From contig DATELN010000236.1 of assembly GCA_035276605.1 (NCBI GenBank), positions 1 to 23,916 on the forward strand: a stretch of 23,916 bases of DNA, in the 5' to 3' direction. The notes beneath the pieces were generated by a model that was not told the origin of the DNA, made no database searches, and was given only the letters and a program-made list of their open reading frames with translations. Origin of the DNA: GCA-003244245 sp035276605. GTDB taxonomy: Bacteria; Actinomycetota; Actinomycetes; Mycobacteriales; Pseudonocardiaceae. Position numbers and translations under genes: made by a program. Shown here in pieces: positions 23,371 to 23,916 of the stretch (within the stretch, counting starts at the first letter, position 1; each line of letters starts with the position of its first letter).

Positions 23371-23612
23371 GCCTGGGACGAGTGGGCGGCCATCCTGACC
23401 GCTGCTGGACTCCCGCACATCCGACTGCACAACGGACGACACACCGCAGGCACCCTGCTGATCGGTCAAGACGTGCATCTGCGAGTCGTTCAGGAGATCC
23501 TCGGTCACACTGACATCCAGGTCACCCAGATGTACACCCCACGTCAGCAATGCAACCACTCGCGACGCAGCGGACCGGATCGGGACCGCGCTCTGGCCCG
23601 AAAGACCATGAC
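23371..23612 (+). pseudogene. tyrosine recombinase (integrase) C-terminal remnant, frameshifted
   Basis: From 23371 the frame reads AWDEWAAILTAAGLPHIRLHNGRHTAGTLL..., with HNGR as the HxxR box, then VVQEILGHTDIQ and QMYT with the tyrosine nucleophile (codon 23533-23535). After the CCCC run at 23537-23540 the frame shifts; removing one C continues HVSNATTRDAADRIGTALW to TGA just after 23609. The N-terminal two thirds, with the first catalytic Arg, are absent. It sits 89 bp from the tRNA-Thr half-site, the normal integrase/att layout. Confidence 0.8.
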
Positions 23613-23661
23613 CGGTATGACCGGCAGCAATTGCAACCCTCACTGCCACCCTCGACGGTAT

Positions 23662-23692
23662 CTGGGCGGATTCCGGTTGAAGATCCGCCCAG
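23662..23692 (+). repeat. 10-bp perfect inverted repeat between integrase and att
   Basis: CTGGGCGGAT (23662-23671) and ATCCGCCCAG (23683-23692) are separated by 11 nt. It may be the integrase terminator (no T-run follows) or a recombination-protein binding site. Confidence 0.65.
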
Positions 23693-23700
23693 GTCACGGG

Positions 23701-23745
23701 TGGAGCCGCCTCGGGGAATCGAACCCCGGACCTGCTCATTACGAG
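23701..23745 (-). other. 3' half of tRNA-Thr(CGT): probable attachment site
   Basis: Read on the minus strand, the 45 bases start at the anticodon loop CTCGTAA. They continue with the 3' anticodon stem TGAGC, variable loop AGGTC, a perfect T-arm (CGGGG-TTCGATT-CCCCG), the acceptor half AGGCGGC, discriminator T and CCA. The bases 5' of the loop do not complete the anticodon or D arms, so it is not a functional tRNA. Tyrosine integrases typically leave exactly such a 3' half at one element end. Confidence 0.8.
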
Positions 23746-23916
23746 GAGGTCGTACCCCGACCACTATGGCGACCACAGCGACAACAGTTTCAGTGCTCAC
23801 ACCTTCGGGTGCACCAGCGGCAGCATTCGACTTGAGTTCGCACCACGTTTGATTCCACGGCACCTGCGTGCCGCTCAGCCGATCACGTTGTTCGGTGGCG
23901 GCTTCACCGCCCGCTG
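23746..23916. other. window end, no gene recognised
   Basis: Beyond the att site. It contains a GGCGG-CTTCA-CCGCC hairpin near 23897-23911. Short frames here are not convincing. Confidence 0.3.

Noticed and set aside
23701..23773. Complete tRNA-Thr
   Set aside because: A 5' acceptor-like GTCGCCA exists, but the D arm and 5' anticodon stem do not pair. Only the 3' half is genuine.

Overview
High-GC actinobacterial DNA. Codon usage is strongly GC-biased and GTG starts are common. The gene set includes STAS and MEDS/HATPase stress-regulation proteins, an Ala/Pro-rich lytic transglycosylase, a DUF5753-type XRE fragment and a CCA-encoding tRNA-Thr piece. A Pseudonocardiales or related lineage is plausible, but nothing here fixes the genus. 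All functional calls come from reading translated sequence and recalling family motifs; no search was run.

Left third (1-10929), metabolic and regulatory. On the + strand are a PLP aminotransferase, a cytokinin-dehydrogenase-like FAD oxidase and a CehA/McbA-type PHP metallohydrolase. They converge on a minus-strand MltB-like lytic transglycosylase. Next is an alpha/beta hydrolase lying tail to tail with a minus-strand run MBL-fold hydrolase > LLM flavin oxidoreductase > tryptophan 2,3-dioxygenase. The MBL and LLM genes overlap by ATGA. The run is divergent from a LuxR-type regulator, with dyad operators in the shared spacer. TDO, a hydrolase and an aminotransferase together suggest tryptophan-to-kynurenine-type oxidation, possibly in specialised metabolism. 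The LLM/TDO/hydrolase part is visibly less GC-rich than its surroundings.

Middle (11097-16938): SelO protein AMPylase, a small conserved-looking protein, an orphan Gly/His-rich small protein that could be a peptide precursor or surface protein, a Phd/RelE-type toxin-antitoxin pair with a palindrome at the start codon, and a GT1-type glycosyltransferase.

Right third (about 17300-23916), regulatory genes mixed with mobile-element debris. Two STAS proteins and a MEDS-HATPase kinase form a partner-switching group, and a SigF/SigB-type promoter sits before the kinase. Three degraded tyrosine-recombinase remnants (14.4, 17.8-18.1 and 23.4-23.6 kb), a broken XRE regulator and a frameshifted TMEM175-family channel gene show repeated integration and decay. 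The last integrase remnant lies next to a 45-bp 3' half of tRNA-Thr(CGT), the classic attachment-site arrangement of an integrative element whose body would extend leftwards.

No rRNA gene, intact tRNA, CRISPR array or intact insertion sequence was recognised.
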